A stretch of DNA of 42,751 nucleotides from DASRBO01 sp035653595 (GTDB lineage Bacteria; Actinomycetota; Acidimicrobiia; Acidimicrobiales; JAJPHE01). Under the pieces are notes generated by a model. That model had not been told where the DNA came from. It saw only the letters and a list, made by a program, of their open reading frames with translations, and ran no database searches. Of the stretch, positions 14,955 to 22,709 are shown one piece after another. Made by a program: the position numbers and the translations under genes. The stretch lies in NCBI GenBank assembly GCA_035653595.1, contig DASRBO010000094.1:1-42751 (forward strand), in the 5' to 3' direction. The first letter of the stretch is position 1, and each line of letters opens with the position of its first letter.

Positions 14955-16871
14955 ATGATCCTCGAGCGGATCCGCTCTCCGCACGACCTGCGCCAGCTCA
15001 GCTACGACGAGCTGGAGCTGCTGGCGGCGGAGGTGCGGGCGTTCATCGTCGACACCGTCACCGTCACCGGCGGGCACCTGGGCTCCAACCTGGGGGCGGT
15101 GGAGCTGACCCTGGCCGTGCACCGGGTCTTCTCCTCCCCCCATGACATCGTTCTGTGGGACACCGGCCACCAGGCCTATGTCCACAAACTGGTCACCGGC
15201 CGGCGGGAGGGCTTCGGCGGGTTGCGCCAGGAGGGGGGCCTGTCCGGCTACCCGTCGCGGCGGGAGAGCGAGCACGACTGGGTGGAGAACAGCCACGCCT
15301 CCACCATCCTCAGCTACGCCCACGGCCTGGCCACCGCCCTGGCCCTGGGAGAGGGCCCCCAGAAGGGGGCCGAGGGCTCCGACCCCCGCCGGGTGGTGGC
15401 GGTGGTGGGCGACGGCGCCCTCACCGGGGGCATGGCCTACGAGGCCCTCAACAACCTGGGTCACAGCGAGCGGCGGGTGGTAATCGTCCTCAACGACAAC
15501 GGCCGCTCCTACGCCCCCACCGTGTCGAAGCTGTCCGCCAGCCTCACCCGCCTGCGCCTCAACCCCTCCTACCTGCACGCCCGCGAGCGCATGAGCCGGG
15601 CCCTCAAGGACATGCCCGCCGTCGGTCGGCTGGCCCAGTCGGGATGGCTGAGCATGCGGGCGGCCGTGCGGGAGGTGATCGCCCCCCAGGTCTTCTTCGA
15701 GGCCCTGGGCGTGCGCTACACGGGGCCGATCGACGGCCACGACATCGCCGGCCTCGAGCGGGCCCTGCGGGGGGCGGTGGAGTACGACGGCCCGATCGTG
15801 GTGCACGTCCTAACCCAGAAGGGGCGGGGTTACGCCCCCGCCGAGGACGACGAGATCCAGTGCCTGCACGACTTCAAGGTGCCCGTGGTGTCCGAGCTGG
15901 GGGCCGGCGACGCCCCCATCACCTACACCGACGCCTTCACCTCGGCCATGCTGGCCGCCGCCGAGCGGGACCACCGGGTGGTGGCGGTGACCGCGGCCAT
16001 GCCCGGGCCCACCGGGCTCCTGCAGTTCCAGGCCCGGTTCCCTGACCGGTTCTTCGACGTGGGCATCGCCGAGCAGCACGCGGTGACGGCGGCGGCGGGC
16101 ATGGCCATGGGGGGCCTGCGGCCGGTGGTGGCGGTGTACTCCACCTTCTTCACCAGAGCATTCGACCAGGCCACCTACGACGTGGGCCTGCACCGACTCC
16201 CGGTGGTCTTCGCCCTCGACCGGGCCGGCATCACCGGCGACGACGGCCCCAGCCACCACGGCGTGCTCGACCTCGCCCTCACCCTCGGGATACCGGGGAT
16301 GACGGTCTTCGCCCCCTCGTCCACGGGCGAGCTGGAGGTGATGCTGGAGGAGGCCCTCCGGCTGCCCGGTCCCAGCGCCGTGCGCTGGCCGAAGGGCGCG
16401 GCCCGCCAGGCACCCCCGGACCAGGTGGGCTCGGGGCTGGCCGCCCGGCGGGTGCGCTCGGGGACCGACGTGTGCATCCTGGCCGTGGGCAAGATGCTGG
16501 AGGCGGCCGAGGAGGCCGCCCTACGGTTGGCCGCCGAGGGGATCTCGTGTTCGGTCTGGGACGTCCGGGTGGTCAAGCCGCTCGACCCGGCCATGCTCTC
16601 CGACGCCGCCGCCCACCCCCTGGTGGCCACGGTCGAGGACGGGGTGCGGGTCGGCGGGGCGGGCAGCCACATCAGCGAGGCCATTTCGGCCCGCGGCGAG
16701 GGGCGCAAGGCCCCCGCCATCCTGATCCTGGGGACCCCGCTGGAGTACATCCCCCACGGCAAGCCCCCCAGCATCCTGGCCCGGCTGGGCCTCGACGGGC
16801 CCGGCATCGCCGCTGCCGTGCGCCACGCCGTCACCGGGGCGGGCTCGACCACGGTGGCCGCCGGGGCCTGA
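14955..16871 (+). CDS. dxs: 1-deoxy-D-xylulose-5-phosphate synthase
   Basis: A 638-residue ThDP enzyme that condenses pyruvate and glyceraldehyde-3-phosphate, the first step of the MEP isoprenoid pathway. Motifs are GGHLGSNLGAVELT (39-52), GDGALTGGMAYEALNN (152-167), LNDNGRSYAPTVSKL as in actinobacterial Dxs, DVGIAEQHAVTAAAGMA with the catalytic glutamate, and DRAGITGDDGPSHHG. Length is normal and both domains are complete. GGAGG lies 9 bases before the ATG. No other MEP gene is adjacent. It is divergent from the SDR gene and convergent with the LLM oxidoreductase, with only 20 bases between stops. Confidence 0.96.
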   Translation: MILERIRSPHDLRQLSYDELELLAAEVRAFIVDTVTVTGGHLGSNLGAVELTLAVHRVFSSPHDIVLWDTGHQAYVHKLVTGRREGFGGLRQEGGLSGYPSRRESEHDWVENSHASTILSYAHGLATALALGEGPQKGAEGSDPRRVVAVVGDGALTGGMAYEALNNLGHSERRVVIVLNDNGRSYAPTVSKLSASLTRLRLNPSYLHARERMSRALKDMPAVGRLAQSGWLSMRAAVREVIAPQVFFEALGVRYTGPIDGHDIAGLERALRGAVEYDGPIVVHVLTQKGRGYAPAEDDEIQCLHDFKVPVVSELGAGDAPITYTDAFTSAMLAAAERDHRVVAVTAAMPGPTGLLQFQARFPDRFFDVGIAEQHAVTAAAGMAMGGLRPVVAVYSTFFTRAFDQATYDVGLHRLPVVFALDRAGITGDDGPSHHGVLDLALTLGIPGMTVFAPSSTGELEVMLEEALRLPGPSAVRWPKGAARQAPPDQVGSGLAARRVRSGTDVCILAVGKMLEAAEEAALRLAAEGISCSVWDVRVVKPLDPAMLSDAAAHPLVATVEDGVRVGGAGSHISEAISARGEGRKAPAILILGTPLEYIPHGKPPSILARLGLDGPGIAAAVRHAVTGAGSTTVAAGA

Positions 16872-16891
16872 CGCCCCCGCCTAAGCCGCGC

Positions 16892-17884
16892 TCAGGCCAG
16901 GCCGGCGGCGGCCGCCTCCAGGGTCGACGTCACCACCGCCGCCCGGTCCTGCCCCCAGGGCATTGGGAACACGATGGGGACCTCCACGCCGGCATCCACG
17001 TAGGCCCGCACCGTGGCGGCCACGTGGTCGGCGTCGCCCATCACGTCGATGCCGTCGACCATCGCCTCCGACACCGCCGCCACCGCTCCTTGGCGGTCGC
17101 CGGCCTGGTGGGCCTGGCGCACCGCCCGCACCGAGTCGCCGTAGCCGGCCCGCTCGAAGTTGCGGGCGTAGGAGTCGACGGTGGCGTAGGAGAACAGGTC
17201 TCTCCGGGCCAGCTCGAGACCGTCGGAGCGCTCGCAAACGCCCACGTGCACGTAGGCGTAGATGGTGGCGTCGCCACCCTTGCGCACCTGCTCGACCGAC
17301 CACGGCACATGGGTGGAGGGCAGGTAGTTGAGCAGCACCCCGTCGGCCTTCTCCCCCGCCAGGCGCAGCATCCCCTCGTTGAGGGCACCGAGGACGATCT
17401 TGGGCCTGCGCTCGCCCAGGCGCACCCCGAGGCGGAACCGGCTGACCCGGTAGAACTCCCCCTCGAAGTCGACCTGCTCGCCCGACAGGCACTCCCCCAG
17501 GAGGGTGAGGAACTCCGCCGTCCGGGCCAGGGGGCGCTCGCCGTAGCCGGCGCCGTGCCAGCGGCCGGCGACCACCGGCGAGGAGATCCCCACACCGACC
17601 AGCACGTCGCGCTCGGGGGCCATGGCCTGCAGGGTCGCCGCCGCCATGGCCAGCAGCGGCGGGGTGCGCAGCTGCAGGGCGACCACCCCGGTGCCGAGGT
17701 CTAGGCCGGGGGCGGCCTGGGAGACGGCCCCCAGGAGGGAGAAGGCCTCGGCCCCGTTGACCTCGGCGGTCCAGAAGGAGCTGTAGCCCAGCGCCTCCGC
17801 CTGGCGGGCCACGGCCGGGGCGGCGGCCGGGCCCAGGGCCTGTATGGAAGCGAAGGTCACGCCGAGGGGCGCAGTGAGCGGCAT
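16892..17884 (-). CDS. LLM-class F420-dependent oxidoreductase
   Basis: A 330-residue luciferase-like TIM-barrel protein. Typical blocks are GYSSFWTAEVNGAEAF near 33, DLGTGVVALQLRTP, LQAMAPERDVLVGVGIS, RRPKIVLGALNEGML, LAGEKADGVLLNYLPST and a late VMGDADHVAATVRAYVDAGVEVP. These are hallmarks of the F420-using branch common in actinobacteria, where the family reduces or oxidises lipids, quinone-like compounds or xenobiotics. The ATG start is well placed and the length is normal. The partner substrate is unknown. It is divergent from the secreted repeat protein, with about 90 bases between them for two promoters. Confidence 0.9.
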   Translation of the reverse strand: MPLTAPLGVTFASIQALGPAAAPAVARQAEALGYSSFWTAEVNGAEAFSLLGAVSQAAPGLDLGTGVVALQLRTPPLLAMAAATLQAMAPERDVLVGVGISSPVVAGRWHGAGYGERPLARTAEFLTLLGECLSGEQVDFEGEFYRVSRFRLGVRLGERRPKIVLGALNEGMLRLAGEKADGVLLNYLPSTHVPWSVEQVRKGGDATIYAYVHVGVCERSDGLELARRDLFSYATVDSYARNFERAGYGDSVRAVRQAHQAGDRQGAVAAVSEAMVDGIDVMGDADHVAATVRAYVDAGVEVPIVFPMPWGQDRAAVVTSTLEAAAAGLA

Positions 17885-17977
17885 GGGGGTTCAAGCTACC
17901 GGCGGGGCCTTCCCAGTAACGTGCGGTCCTCCGTCATGACCGGAGAAGTGCCGGCGGACCAGTTCAGGAGCGGCTGA

Positions 17978-19537
17978 ATGCGGCCCACGTCGACCCCATC
18001 GATCCCTTCCGCCCGCCGGCTGGCGGGCCGCCTGGCCATGGTCGTAGCCGGCGCGGTGGCCCTGACCCTGCTGCCGGGCATCGGCGCCGCCCGGGCCCAG
18101 CTGGCCATCGCCCAGCCGTCGCCCAACGCGCCGGCCCCACCTTCGACCTACTGGATGGCCGGCCGTGACGGCAGCGTCTACAGCTTCGGCAACGCTCCCA
18201 GCGCCGGCTCCGAGGCCGGCAAGACGCTGACCAGGCCGATCGTTGGCATGGCCGGTGTGCCGAACAAGGCGGGCTACTGGCTGGTGGCGTCCGACGGGGG
18301 CATCTTCAGCTTCGGCAACGCCTCCTTCTACGGGTCGACCGGGGCCATCAAGCTCAACCGGCCGATCGTCGGCATGGCCGCCACACCCGACGGCGCCGGC
18401 TACTGGCTGGTGGCCTCCGACGGGGGCATCTTCACCTTCGGCGACGCCGGCTTCTTCGGATCGACCGGGGCCCTGAAGCTGGCCGAGCCGATCGTGGCCA
18501 TGATGCCGACCCCCAACGGACTGGGCTACTGGCTGGTCGCCTCCGACGGGGGGGTCTTCACCTTCGGCGACGCCGGCTTCTTCGGATCGACCGGGGCCAT
18601 CAAGCTGGCCGAGCCCATCGTCGGGGCCGCCGCCACCCCGGACGGCCTGGGCTACTGGCTGGTGGCTTCGGACGGGGGCATCTTCAGCTTCGGCGACGCC
18701 CGCTTCTTCGGTTCGCTGGGGGCGACCAAGCTCAACGCCCCCATCATCGGAATGGCCACCCCGGCCGACGGCGGGGGCTACTGGCTGGCGGCGGCCGACG
18801 GGGGGATCTTCAACTTCGGCGACGCCGGCTTCAAGGGCTCCCTGGGGGGCACGTCCACCAAGGCCCCCATCGTCGCCGTCGCCACCGCCACCAGCCTCGA
18901 CCCCTACCAGCCCGGCGCCACCGGCTACGACATCTCGTGGCCCCAGTGCGGCGGCAGCTACCCGCAGGCCCCGTTCGGGGTGGCGGTGGTTGGGGTGAAC
19001 GACGGGAAGATGTTCACCCAGAACCCGTGCCTGTCGAGCGAGGCCACGTGGGGCGAGCAGGCGGTGCTCACCCTGTACATCAACACCAACTCCCCGACCG
19101 CCGACGCCAGCTCCCAGGCGATGAGCGGGCCGGCCGGCAACTGCGCCGCCACCGACGCCAACTGCCAGTCCTACAACTACGGCTACAACGCCGCCAAGGC
19201 CTCCTACCAATACGCCCAGCAGGCGGGGGCCGTCTCGCCCATGTGGTGGCTCGACGTGGAGACGGCCAACAACTGGAGCACCGACACCGCCGCCAACGAC
19301 CAGGTGATCGCCGGGGCGGTGGCCGCCCTGCAGGCCGCCGGAGTGCAGCCCGGGGTGTACTCGACGCCCTACCAGTGGTCCCAGATCGCCGGCAACTACG
19401 CCCCCAACATCCCCATGTGGCAGGCGGGGGCCAGCAACACGAGCACCTACTGCTCGTCCCAGATGGCCTTCACCTCGGGGCCCACCTGGCTGCTCCAGGA
19501 CGGGGTCCAGACCTACGACGAGGACTACGCCTGCTGA
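17978..19537 (+). CDS. Secreted protein: six GYWLVASDGG repeats plus GH25-like domain
   Basis: A 519-residue exported protein. An N-terminal signal peptide (about residues 1-41, ending GAARAQ) is followed by six repeats of exactly 42 residues with the core GYWLVASDGGIFSFGDAxFFGSTG (about 57-308), probably a six-bladed beta-propeller. The C-terminal domain begins GYDISWPQCGG (Asp318) and contains WWLDVETANNW (Asp426, Glu428) and GVYSTPYQW. This resembles the GH25 lysozyme-like fold found in many actinobacterial secreted proteins, with paired acidic residues at the expected place. It may bind or cut cell-wall or polysaccharide glycan outside the cell. AGGAG lies 7 bases before the ATG. Activity is inferred; the repeats have no assigned ligand. 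Confidence 0.82.
   Translation: MRPTSTPSIPSARRLAGRLAMVVAGAVALTLLPGIGAARAQLAIAQPSPNAPAPPSTYWMAGRDGSVYSFGNAPSAGSEAGKTLTRPIVGMAGVPNKAGYWLVASDGGIFSFGNASFYGSTGAIKLNRPIVGMAATPDGAGYWLVASDGGIFTFGDAGFFGSTGALKLAEPIVAMMPTPNGLGYWLVASDGGVFTFGDAGFFGSTGAIKLAEPIVGAAATPDGLGYWLVASDGGIFSFGDARFFGSLGATKLNAPIIGMATPADGGGYWLAAADGGIFNFGDAGFKGSLGGTSTKAPIVAVATATSLDPYQPGATGYDISWPQCGGSYPQAPFGVAVVGVNDGKMFTQNPCLSSEATWGEQAVLTLYINTNSPTADASSQAMSGPAGNCAATDANCQSYNYGYNAAKASYQYAQQAGAVSPMWWLDVETANNWSTDTAANDQVIAGAVAALQAAGVQPGVYSTPYQWSQIAGNYAPNIPMWQAGASNTSTYCSSQMAFTSGPTWLLQDGVQTYDEDYAC
18146..18901 (+). repeat. Six in-frame tandem repeats of 126 bp
   Basis: Copies begin at 18146, 18272, 18398, 18524, 18650 and 18776, an exact 126-base (42-codon) period inside the secreted protein. 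Copies 2 to 5 are near-identical over long stretches (for example around the codons for SDGG and GDAGFFGS), while the first and last are degenerate. This suggests recent internal duplication or gene conversion, and copy number may vary between strains. Confidence 0.92.
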
Positions 19538-19558
19538 CCTCGAGGGAATGACCGTCCC

Positions 19559-20548
19559 ATGACGGTCCTGCAGAAGGTCCTCCGGCGAGTCGACTCGTTC
19601 CAGCGCGGCGCTCCCGGCGTCGGGTTCCTCTTCGGGGTGGTGCGCAAGTTCGGCGACGACCGGGGCGGGACCCTGGCCGCCCTGCTGGCCTACTACGGGT
19701 TCCTCTCCCTGTTCCCCCTCCTGCTGGTGGCGGTGACCGTCCTCGGTTACGTCCTGGGCGGCCACCCCGGACTGCGCAGCAGCCTGCTCAACTCGGCCGT
19801 GGCCCAGTTCCCGATCATCGGGAACCAGCTCACCCGCAACGTCAGCCGTCCCCTGACCGGCAACGTGGCCGGGCTGGTCATCGGCGTCTTGGGGCTCCTC
19901 TGGGGCGCCCTTGGGGTCGCCCAGGCCGGCCAGTACGCCATGGCCCAGGTCTGGAACGTCCCCAACGACAAGCGACCCGGGTTCCTGCCCCGGCTGGCCC
20001 GGGGGGCGGGGTTCTTCGGCGTGCTCGGGTTGTCCGCCGTAGTGACCCCCGCCCTTTCGGCGGTGGCCGGCTTCGGCGGCCACGTTCCGATGGTCACCCA
20101 TGTCGCCGCCCCCCTGGTGGCCACGGTGGCCAACGTCGGCCTGTACCTCCTGGCCTTCCGGGTGCTCACCCCGGCCTCGGTCCCCACCGCCGCCCTCCTC
20201 CCGGGGGCGGTGGTCGGGGGGATCGGCTGGGAGATCCTGCAGGTCGCCGGGGGTTACCTGATCGGCCACCAGCTGCGGCACTCCAGCCAGGTCTACGGCA
20301 TGTTCGGCATGGTTCTGGGCCTGATCGGATGGCTCTACATGGGGGCGCAGCTGGGCATCTACGCCGCCGAGGTCAACGTGGTGCGCCACCGCCGGCTGTG
20401 GCCCCGCAGCCTGGTGCAGCCCCCACTGACCGATTCCGACCGCGAGGTGCTGGTGGACCTGGTGGAGGAGGAGAAGCGCCGGCCCGAGGTGGAGGTCGAC
20501 GTCGAGGTCAAGGAGCGGGACCTGCCCGAGGGCGCCGGGCGCTCCTAG
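19559..20548 (+). CDS. YihY/BrkB-family inner membrane protein
   Basis: A 329-residue polytopic membrane protein with about six hydrophobic segments. Family blocks are present: the N-terminal FGDDRGGTLAALLAYYGFLSLFPLLLVAV, the LTRNVSRPLTGN...GLLWGALGVAQAGQYAM region, and the late GMFGMVLGLIGWLYMGAQLGIYAAEVN. Hydrophilic N- and C-terminal tails are probably cytoplasmic, and the C-tail is rich in Glu, Lys and Arg. The YihY family was once called ribonuclease BN in error, and its true function is unknown. It begins 21 bases after the secreted repeat protein and ends 1 base before the convergent DUF72 gene's stop. Confidence 0.9.
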   Translation: MTVLQKVLRRVDSFQRGAPGVGFLFGVVRKFGDDRGGTLAALLAYYGFLSLFPLLLVAVTVLGYVLGGHPGLRSSLLNSAVAQFPIIGNQLTRNVSRPLTGNVAGLVIGVLGLLWGALGVAQAGQYAMAQVWNVPNDKRPGFLPRLARGAGFFGVLGLSAVVTPALSAVAGFGGHVPMVTHVAAPLVATVANVGLYLLAFRVLTPASVPTAALLPGAVVGGIGWEILQVAGGYLIGHQLRHSSQVYGMFGMVLGLIGWLYMGAQLGIYAAEVNVVRHRRLWPRSLVQPPLTDSDREVLVDLVEEEKRRPEVEVDVEVKERDLPEGAGRS

Positions 20549-20549
20549 G

Positions 20550-21329
20550 TCACGGGGAACCGGGCCGTATGGAGGCGGCGGGCACCCGTGACGCCACCAG
20601 CCCGGCCCGGGCGACGTAGCCGGCGAAGAGCCGGGCGTCGTGCAGGGCGCAGGCCCGGGGATCGTTGTTGAAGTAGACGAACAGGTCGTCCTCGGGGGCG
20701 AAGTCGGCGGCCAGCCGGCGGGCCCACCCGGACAGGGCCGTGCGCCCGTAGCAGGGGTGGTTGCCTCCCCGGCCCTCGTGGAGGCGCAGGTAGCCCCACG
20801 GCGCCGTGCGCCACAGCGGGGTGAGGGGGCGGGACAGGCGGTCGGCCCAGCACAGCGCCGCCCCCCGCTCGCTCAGCACCGCCCTGACCTCGTCGGTGAA
20901 CCAGGACGGATGCCTGGGCTCCACTGCGACCCTCACCCCGGCCGGGAAGGCGGCCAGGGCCTGGTCCAGCAGCCCGGGGGCGGCGGGCATGTCCGGGGGC
21001 AGCTGCACGAGGACCGGTCCCAGGTGTGGCCCGAGCATGCGGGCCCCCTCCATCAGCCGGCCGACCGGCTCCTCGGGCTGGCGCAGGCGCTTGACGTGGG
21101 TCAGGTAGCGGCTGGCCTTGACCGTCACCACGAAGTCCCCTGGCACCCGGGCGGCCCAGTCGGCGAAGACCGCCGGCGGGGGCAGGCGGTAGAAGGTGTT
21201 GTTCACCTCCACCGTGGCGAAGGCGGCGGCGTAGTGCTCCAGCCAGTGCCGCTGGGCCAGGCCGGGCGGATAGAACGGCCCCCGCCACGACCGGTACTGC
21301 CAGCCGGAGGCCCCGATGAGCACCGTCAT
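20550..21329 (-). CDS. DUF72 (YecE-like) protein
   Basis: A 259-residue TIM-barrel protein of the DUF72 family. It has the N-terminal IGASGWQYRSWRGPFYPP, then VEVNNTFYRLP, FVVTVKASRYLTHVKRL, VLVQLPPDM, VAVEPRHPSWF, WGYLRLHEGRGGNHPCYG and YFNNDPRACALHDA. All match the family in order, and the length is normal. The ATG at 21329 is chosen because the family begins right there; a longer in-frame start lacks support. No biochemical function is established for the family. It is convergent with the YihY gene and divergent from the DUF3048 lipoprotein. Confidence 0.9.
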   Translation of the reverse strand: MTVLIGASGWQYRSWRGPFYPPGLAQRHWLEHYAAAFATVEVNNTFYRLPPPAVFADWAARVPGDFVVTVKASRYLTHVKRLRQPEEPVGRLMEGARMLGPHLGPVLVQLPPDMPAAPGLLDQALAAFPAGVRVAVEPRHPSWFTDEVRAVLSERGAALCWADRLSRPLTPLWRTAPWGYLRLHEGRGGNHPCYGRTALSGWARRLAADFAPEDDLFVYFNNDPRACALHDARLFAGYVARAGLVASRVPAASIRPGSP

Positions 21330-21526
21330 CGCCGTTGCTCTACCCGGCGGAGGGGCCTTTCCCCATCCAGTTCCAACCATGATCGGGCGGCGGCCGGCGG
21401 ACCTGTATCCTCAGGCGCCGCCTCGCCGAGCCGATGGTTAAGGGAGGCGCCGCTGGGGCGGAACAGCAGCGAATCCCCCTCCCGAGGGCCCGCGGCTGGC
21501 ACCATTGACCCGGGCGGACCTTTGGC

Positions 21527-22618
21527 ATGTGCCGGGCGAGACGGCACCACACCAGGAGAAGAAGCCCGATTCACACCCGCAACACGACCCGGACCCGACG
21601 TCGCGCCCTGGCCGCCGGAGTGGTGGGAGCGGTAGCCCTGGCCGGCTGCTCCTCGGCGAAGATCCACGGTGCGGCCACCGTCACCCCCGCCGCCCCGGTC
21701 ACCTCGAGCACGACCACCCCGGCCGTGTACCCCCTCACCGGCCTGCCGGTCACCAACGCCGCCAACGCCGCCCGGCCCGCCCTGTCGGTCAAGGTCGACA
21801 ACGCCCCGGGCTCATTCCCCCAGGCCGGTCTCAACCAGGCCGACCTGGTCGCCGACACCCTGGTGGAGGGTGGCCTCACCCGGCTGTTCGTGACCTTCCA
21901 GTCCCAGGACGCCCCGCAGGTGGGCCCCATCCGCTCCGCCCGGCCGGTCGACGCCGCCCTGCTCAAGGAGCTCAACGACGGCATCTTCGCCTATTCCGGG
22001 GCGGCCGCCGGCGAGATCGCTCCGGTCAAGTCGGAGACCACCGCCACCCTCCTGGCCTTCGACAACGGGGTGCCGGTGTTCCACCTGGTGCACAGCCGCC
22101 CCTCCCCGCACACCGTGTTCGCCGCCACCTCCGACCTTTACTCCTACGGCCTGTCCCACGGGGCCAGCTCGGCCCCGCCCCACCAGCTGTTCACCTACTC
22201 GGCAACCCCCCAGGGCGGCAGCCCCGCCAGCTCGGTCACCATGAACCTGTCGGCCCAGTCCTCGGCCCAGTGGACCTGGACGCCGGCGGTGGGATACCAG
22301 CGCTCCCAGGAGCACAGCCCCGACGTCACCACCGACGGCTCGGTGGTCAACGCCCAGAACGTGGTGATCATGTCGGTGCAGATCGGACACACGGGGATCT
22401 TCGACGCCGCCCACAACGAGGACCCCCTCGTGATCCTGGTCGGCTCGGGGAGCCTCTGGGTCATGCGGGACGGGAAGATGATCCAGGGCAGCTGGCAGCG
22501 TCCGTCGATCGACTCGCCGGTCAAGCTCCTGACCGCCTCCGGCCAGCCGATCCCGCTTCATCCGGGCCGCACCTGGCTGGAGCTCCTGCCGACACCGAAC
22601 ACACCGACCTTCGGGTAG
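21527..22618 (+). CDS. DUF3048 (YerB-like) lipoprotein
   Basis: A DUF3048-family protein of up to 363 residues with a basic N-terminus (RTRRRALAAG), a hydrophobic core and the lipobox ALAGC (Cys41 counted from the ATG). After a Thr/Pro-rich linker the domain begins PLTGLPVTNAANAARPALSVKVDN and includes QVGPIRSARPVDAALLKEL and the later IVLVGSGSLWVMRDGK-like block, as in YerB. Its role is unknown but extracytoplasmic. The ATG at 21527 has no ribosome site, yet AGGAG lies 10 bases before an in-frame ATT at 21569, which would give a cleaner signal peptide. A perfect 12-bp hairpin follows the stop, so this gene is probably transcribed alone. Confidence 0.85.
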   Translation: MCRARRHHTRRRSPIHTRNTTRTRRRALAAGVVGAVALAGCSSAKIHGAATVTPAAPVTSSTTTPAVYPLTGLPVTNAANAARPALSVKVDNAPGSFPQAGLNQADLVADTLVEGGLTRLFVTFQSQDAPQVGPIRSARPVDAALLKELNDGIFAYSGAAAGEIAPVKSETTATLLAFDNGVPVFHLVHSRPSPHTVFAATSDLYSYGLSHGASSAPPHQLFTYSATPQGGSPASSVTMNLSAQSSAQWTWTPAVGYQRSQEHSPDVTTDGSVVNAQNVVIMSVQIGHTGIFDAAHNEDPLVILVGSGSLWVMRDGKMIQGSWQRPSIDSPVKLLTASGQPIPLHPGRTWLELLPTPNTPTFG

Positions 22619-22620
22619 CC

Positions 22621-22648
22621 GCTTTGCCCCCCGAATGGGGGGCAAAGC
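22621..22648 (+). terminator. Perfect 12-bp hairpin, probable transcription terminator
   Basis: GCTTTGCCCCCC-GAAT-GGGGGGCAAAGC: 12 paired bases, a 4-base loop and no mismatch, beginning 2 bases after the DUF3048 stop. It is followed by CTCCCATTTCTC rather than a long T-run, as is common for terminators in GC-rich actinobacteria. It separates the lipoprotein gene from the pilin cluster. Confidence 0.8.
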
Positions 22649-22709
22649 TCCCATTTCTCAAGGCGGGAGCGCAGCCTGTCGATCCATCCGTGTGGCGCGT
22701 GCGCGGGCG

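Noticed and set aside
21412..21515. Possible c-di-AMP (ydaO) riboswitch before the DUF3048 gene: GGTTAA, GGAAC, GCGAATC and CCCG..GCT blocks occur in the expected order.
   Set aside because: The spacing between the GGAAC-like and GCGAATC blocks is too short for the known stem, the terminal block differs from the consensus, and the blocks are short enough to arise by chance in GC-rich DNA. It is kept only as a leader of unknown structure.
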